From Bordetella parapertussis (GTDB lineage Bacteria; Pseudomonadota; Gammaproteobacteria; Burkholderiales; Burkholderiaceae_C): a stretch of 17,233 bases of DNA. Every line of letters starts with the position of its first letter. Positions within the stretch are counted from its first letter, which is position 1. The position numbers were made by a program, and so were the translations under genes. The stretch covers positions 1 to 17,233 of the forward strand of contig CAMCES010000036.1 of the NCBI GenBank assembly GCA_945873925.1, in the 5' to 3' direction. Below, one piece after another: positions 15,874-17,233 of the stretch. The notes under the pieces are model-generated. The model saw only the letters and a program-made list of their open reading frames with translations, was not told where the DNA came from and made no database searches.

Positions 15874-15894
15874 AATTGGGGTCAGATTCCAATT
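15874..15894 (+). repeat. Left terminal inverted repeat (21 bp)
   Basis: Core GGGGTCAGATTCC flanked by AATT on each side. It is the exact reverse complement of 16166-16186. The repeat is also internally symmetrical at its ends (AATTGG...CCAATT). It starts three bases after the alcohol dehydrogenase stop. Confidence 0.9.
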
Positions 15895-15908
15895 AATTCA
15901 CGCGGCTT

Positions 15909-15988
15909 GCCGACCACGGTGGGCTCGTCCGCCGCTCACCGCAGCAGAGCTGCGACGTTCGCTACGCGACCGACCCACCATGTTCGGC
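15909..15988. repeat. REP-like ~80-bp imperfect palindrome
   Basis: The arms at 15909-15923 and 15974-15988 pair at 13 of 15 positions. The centre at 15940-15954 is a perfect hairpin, CGCAGC-AGA-GCTGCG. The intervening arms pair only partly. It could fold as a cruciform or a long RNA hairpin, and resembles the structures recognised by REP-associated transposases. Confidence 0.7.
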
Positions 15989-16165
15989 CAGCTGAAGAGG
16001 TTTGTTTGGTTGACTAAATGGCTGAAAGCGATTTTTCGCAAACCGCGCCACCTTGCACTGAAACAACACTCAAAGCCGCACGGCCTGGGGATCATTTTTT
16101 GAGCGAAAGACCAGAAAAATGAGTCTCCATGCCGGGCGGCTCAAGCGGGCCTTCAATGCCAAAAC

Positions 16166-16186
16166 AATTGGAATCTGACCCCAATT
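16166..16186 (-). repeat. Right terminal inverted repeat (21 bp)
   Basis: Exact reverse complement of 15874-15894, with core GGAATCTGACCCC. Directly after it CCAATTA is repeated in tandem (16181-16187 and 16188-16194), overlapping the repeat end. Confidence 0.9.
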
Positions 16187-16245
16187 ACCAATTACGCTGT
16201 TTTCAAGAATTCCTGTATCACGTCCAGACAGATTTCAGGTCTGAA

Positions 16246-16461
16246 TCAAAGCGCTTTTGCAAACTCCTGCGCGCTGACGCCTGCTTGACGGAGTATGCCG
16301 TTGACAGTTCCAATTTTTACTTCCTTGTGATTTGGAACGACGCAACCTTGTCCATCACGCCTCATCACAATATGGCTTCCCGACTGCCTCGCAACAACAA
16401 AGCCTAGTTTTTCCAGAGCCCGAACAATCTCCGCGCCAGAAAGCCCGGGAAATTTAGGCAT
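16246..16461 (-). CDS. hicA: HicA family mRNA interferase toxin
   Basis: Small toxin of a type II toxin-antitoxin pair. HicA proteins have a double-stranded-RNA-binding-like fold and cut mRNA using a histidine. From the ATG at 16461 it is 71 residues. Family features are MPKFPGLSGAEIVRALEKLG, then the active histidine His30 in RQSGSHIVMRR, and HKEVKIGTVNGILRQAG with the C-terminal helix. An in-frame TTG four codons upstream is less likely. The ATG start overlaps the end of hicB by eight bases (ATGCCTAA), so translation is coupled to the antitoxin. All expected motifs are intact, so it is probably functional. Bases 16187-16245 downstream show a 5-bp stem (CAGAC/GTCTG) but no T-run, so no clear terminator. 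Confidence 0.92.
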   Translation of the reverse strand: MPKFPGLSGAEIVRALEKLGFVVARQSGSHIVMRRDGQGCVVPNHKEVKIGTVNGILRQAGVSAQEFAKAL

Positions 16462-16657
16462 GGCTAACTTCAAAAGTAGTCATGACCGGATGGCTGTGAA
16501 TCTTCATAGGGAACTCATCAAGGTATAAAGAAGTCGCCTCTTTTAGATTCTGGATGGCTTCTTGATAGGTTTCACCTTGGGTAGTGGTGCCCGTTTCTGG
16601 GTTCAGGGCAATGAATCCACCTTCTTCGGCTTCAGTAATTACGGCTGTCAGCAACAT
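16454..16657 (-). CDS. hicB: HicB family antitoxin (short form)
   Basis: Antitoxin that blocks HicA. The 67-residue protein has the HicB core: a strand with acidic turn AVITEAEEGGFIALNPE, GTTTQGETYQEAIQNLKEATSLYLDE, and a tail ending VMTTFEVSHA. It is a short form, with no room for the C-terminal ribbon-helix-helix or HTH DNA-binding domain found in longer HicB proteins, so autoregulation by direct operator binding is not obvious. GGAGAA at 16663-16668 (minus strand) is five bases from the ATG. The antitoxin-first order (hicB then hicA) gives coupled expression. The -35/-10 pair upstream is well placed. Confidence 0.92.
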   Translation of the reverse strand: MLLTAVITEAEEGGFIALNPETGTTTQGETYQEAIQNLKEATSLYLDEFPMKIHSHPVMTTFEVSHA

Positions 16658-16664
16658 CGTATTT

Positions 16665-16675
16665 CTCCGTCGGAG
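16665..16675 (-). promoter_or_regulatory. Inverted repeat overlapping the hicB ribosome binding site
   Basis: CTCCG-A-CGGAG (read on the minus strand) is a perfect 5-bp inverted repeat between the predicted transcription start (~16684) and the hicB ATG. Its 3' arm contains the Shine-Dalgarno GGAG. It could be a short operator or, as RNA, a CUCC/GGAG stem with a three-base loop masking the ribosome site. Confidence 0.45.
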
Positions 16676-16690
16676 TGCTTGTAGCCTGAC

Positions 16691-16719
16691 ATTTTATGGC
16701 GGAACCAGCTAATTGCCAA
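16691..16719 (-). promoter_or_regulatory. Predicted sigma-70 promoter of hicBA
   Basis: On the minus strand, TTGGCA (-35, 16714-16719) and TAAAAT (-10, 16691-16696) are separated by exactly 17 bases. Each differs from consensus at one position. The predicted start near 16684 gives a leader of ~27 bases with a good Shine-Dalgarno before hicB. Confidence 0.7.
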
Positions 16720-16817
16720 CCAATTTAATCTTGTCATACCTTGTGCTGGAACCCGTTCAAATTAGCGGGTCATCAAGTTTAGGTTGACAAATTTATTTGG
16801 CTCTACAACTGGGACTC

Positions 16818-16940
16818 GAACTGAAAAAGCTCAAAGTACGACTCCATGACCGGACACTGAACTTTGAAATCTCAAAAGTTCGACTCCCTCGCTGGTGCCC
16901 GAACTTCACAGTGAAAAAATAAACTGGAGAAATGCTGCTC
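16818..16940. repeat. Degenerate ~41-bp tandem repeats in the spacer before hicBA
   Basis: Blocks beginning GAACT recur at 16818, 16859 and 16901 (41 and 42 bases apart). The first two share most of ~28 bases, ending in CGACTCC; the third keeps only GAACT and a GTGAAAAAA stretch. A small palindrome TTCAC-A-GTGAA lies at 16905-16915. The wider spacer (16658-16945) otherwise shows the hicBA promoter and a weak stem ACCCG/CGGGT at 16751-16770 with no T-run. No gene is evident in it. Confidence 0.45.
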
Positions 16941-16945
16941 TTCTG

Positions 16946-17233
16946 TCAAGCAGCTGCAAGTTGTAAGTTGACTTTTTTACCCAGTGCTGCAGCGGCACTG
17001 GCTAGAGTGGTTAGGGTTAAGCTTGCATCGTTTTCATCAAGCAATCTATTCAAGGCAGCGCGGCTTGTGTGCATGCGTTTGGCAAGCTCAGTTTTGGTCA
17101 ATTTCTGAGCTTTCATCTCTTGGTCTATCTGCCAAGCAATAACTCTTTTTAAGGCAACAGCAGTGCTGGACTCAAGCAGGGATTCCTCTTGCAAAAAATC
17201 ATCGAAACTCGATCCAATGTTTTTCTTTGACAT
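16946..17233 (-). CDS. XRE-family HTH protein, HigA-like antitoxin candidate
   Basis: A 95-residue protein with a single helix-turn-helix: about residues 45-66, LTKTELAKRMHTSRAALNRLL, followed by LTLTTLASAAAALGKKVNLQL, the typical XRE/HigA C-terminal helices. The N-terminal ~40 residues are polar and helical. Small proteins of this build are usually antitoxins, or regulators of a neighbouring RelE/HigB-type toxin gene. The ATG complement is the final three bases of the window, so an upstream toxin partner and the ribosome site would lie just outside, and a longer N-terminus cannot be excluded. It has the same orientation as hicBA but is 288 bases from hicB, so it is probably a separate unit. 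Confidence 0.8.
   Translation of the reverse strand: MSKKNIGSSFDDFLQEESLLESSTAVALKRVIAWQIDQEMKAQKLTKTELAKRMHTSRAALNRLLDENDASLTLTTLASAAAALGKKVNLQLAAA

Larger units (their letters stand above)
15874..16186. mobile_element. 313-bp non-autonomous inverted-repeat element (MITE/REP-like)
   Basis: Bounded by perfect 21-bp inverted repeats and containing no credible gene. The interior holds an ~80-bp imperfect palindrome at 15909-15988, then ~180 bp of AT/GC-mixed DNA with a small GCGA-TTTT-TCGC hairpin near 16028. Short open frames on both strands lack recognisable domains. The outermost AATT of each repeat is itself palindromic and could be a 4-bp target duplication; no longer duplication is seen. 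From memory, repeats containing GGGGTCAGATTCC are widespread in Proteobacteria around REP-associated Y1 transposases, which suggests a deleted or trans-mobilised element. It fills the space between the alcohol dehydrogenase and hicA. Confidence 0.7.

Noticed and set aside
15898..16095. Leftward 65-codon frame inside the inverted-repeat element as a transposase remnant
   Set aside because: No Y1 or DDE motif is visible, and its arginine/serine-rich part is just the translated palindrome.
16129..16407. Rightward 92-codon open frame from inside the repeat element into hicA
   Set aside because: It crosses the right inverted repeat and is antisense to the well-supported hicA gene. The translation shows no recognisable domain.
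16798..16895. Possible tRNA gene or tRNA fragment (GGGACTCGAAC and GTTCGACTCC resemble T-arms)
   Set aside because: Neither can be folded with matching T-stem, anticodon and acceptor stems on either strand. The similarity is better described as degenerate direct repeats.
1..17233. CRISPR array, riboswitch, rRNA or other structured RNA gene
   Set aside because: No regularly spaced near-identical repeats and no recognisable conserved RNA motifs were seen on either strand.

Overview
The window looks like a chromosomal segment of a betaproteobacterium in the Burkholderiales, probably Comamonadaceae (the gene set and protein style recall Limnohabitans, Polaromonas or Rhodoferax). That placement rests on recognised protein families and the GC-rich codon use of the left 15.9 kb. 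It is an inference, not a database match.

Bases 1-7186 carry a Liv-type ABC importer core (livH, livM, livG, livF; two permeases and two ATPases), then a bifunctional enoyl-CoA hydratase/3-hydroxyacyl-CoA dehydrogenase and a thiolase. All read rightward with very short or overlapping junctions and end at a clear intrinsic terminator (7160-7186). A -10-like box and a 12-bp palindrome just after livF suggest a second, repressor-controlled start for the two beta-oxidation genes. No substrate-binding protein or CoA ligase lies in the window. If they exist they are probably left of base 1.

Bases 7204-13808 hold six rightward genes in a tight row: a ~600-residue acyl-CoA dehydrogenase, an SDR oxidoreductase, a zinc-free MDR enal/enone-type reductase, a GST-like protein, a second SDR and a patatin-like lipase. 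Together with the upstream genes they form a plausible system that imports an organic acid, oxidises its CoA ester through dehydrogenation, hydration, second oxidation and thiolysis, and handles reactive unsaturated or carbonyl by-products. The substrate cannot be read from the sequence. A leftward hotdog thioesterase-GNAT acetyltransferase fusion (13805-14662) converges on the patatin gene with shared stop bases, and a rightward iron-type alcohol dehydrogenase (14723-15871) is divergent from it.

Three bases after the alcohol dehydrogenase the character changes. A 313-bp non-coding element (15874-16186) with perfect 21-bp terminal inverted repeats encloses an ~80-bp imperfect palindrome and looks like a MITE- or REP-type element. 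Beyond it, in AT-richer DNA, lie a leftward hicB-hicA toxin-antitoxin pair with its own promoter, a spacer with degenerate ~41-bp repeats, and a leftward XRE-family antitoxin-like gene whose start codon is the last three bases of the window. This right end looks like an accessory region.

The observations most worth a second look are the concordant degeneracy of one composite ATPase site in LivF/LivG, the inverted-repeat element with its palindromic core, the thioesterase-GNAT fusion, and the putative operator over the predicted transcription start downstream of livF.
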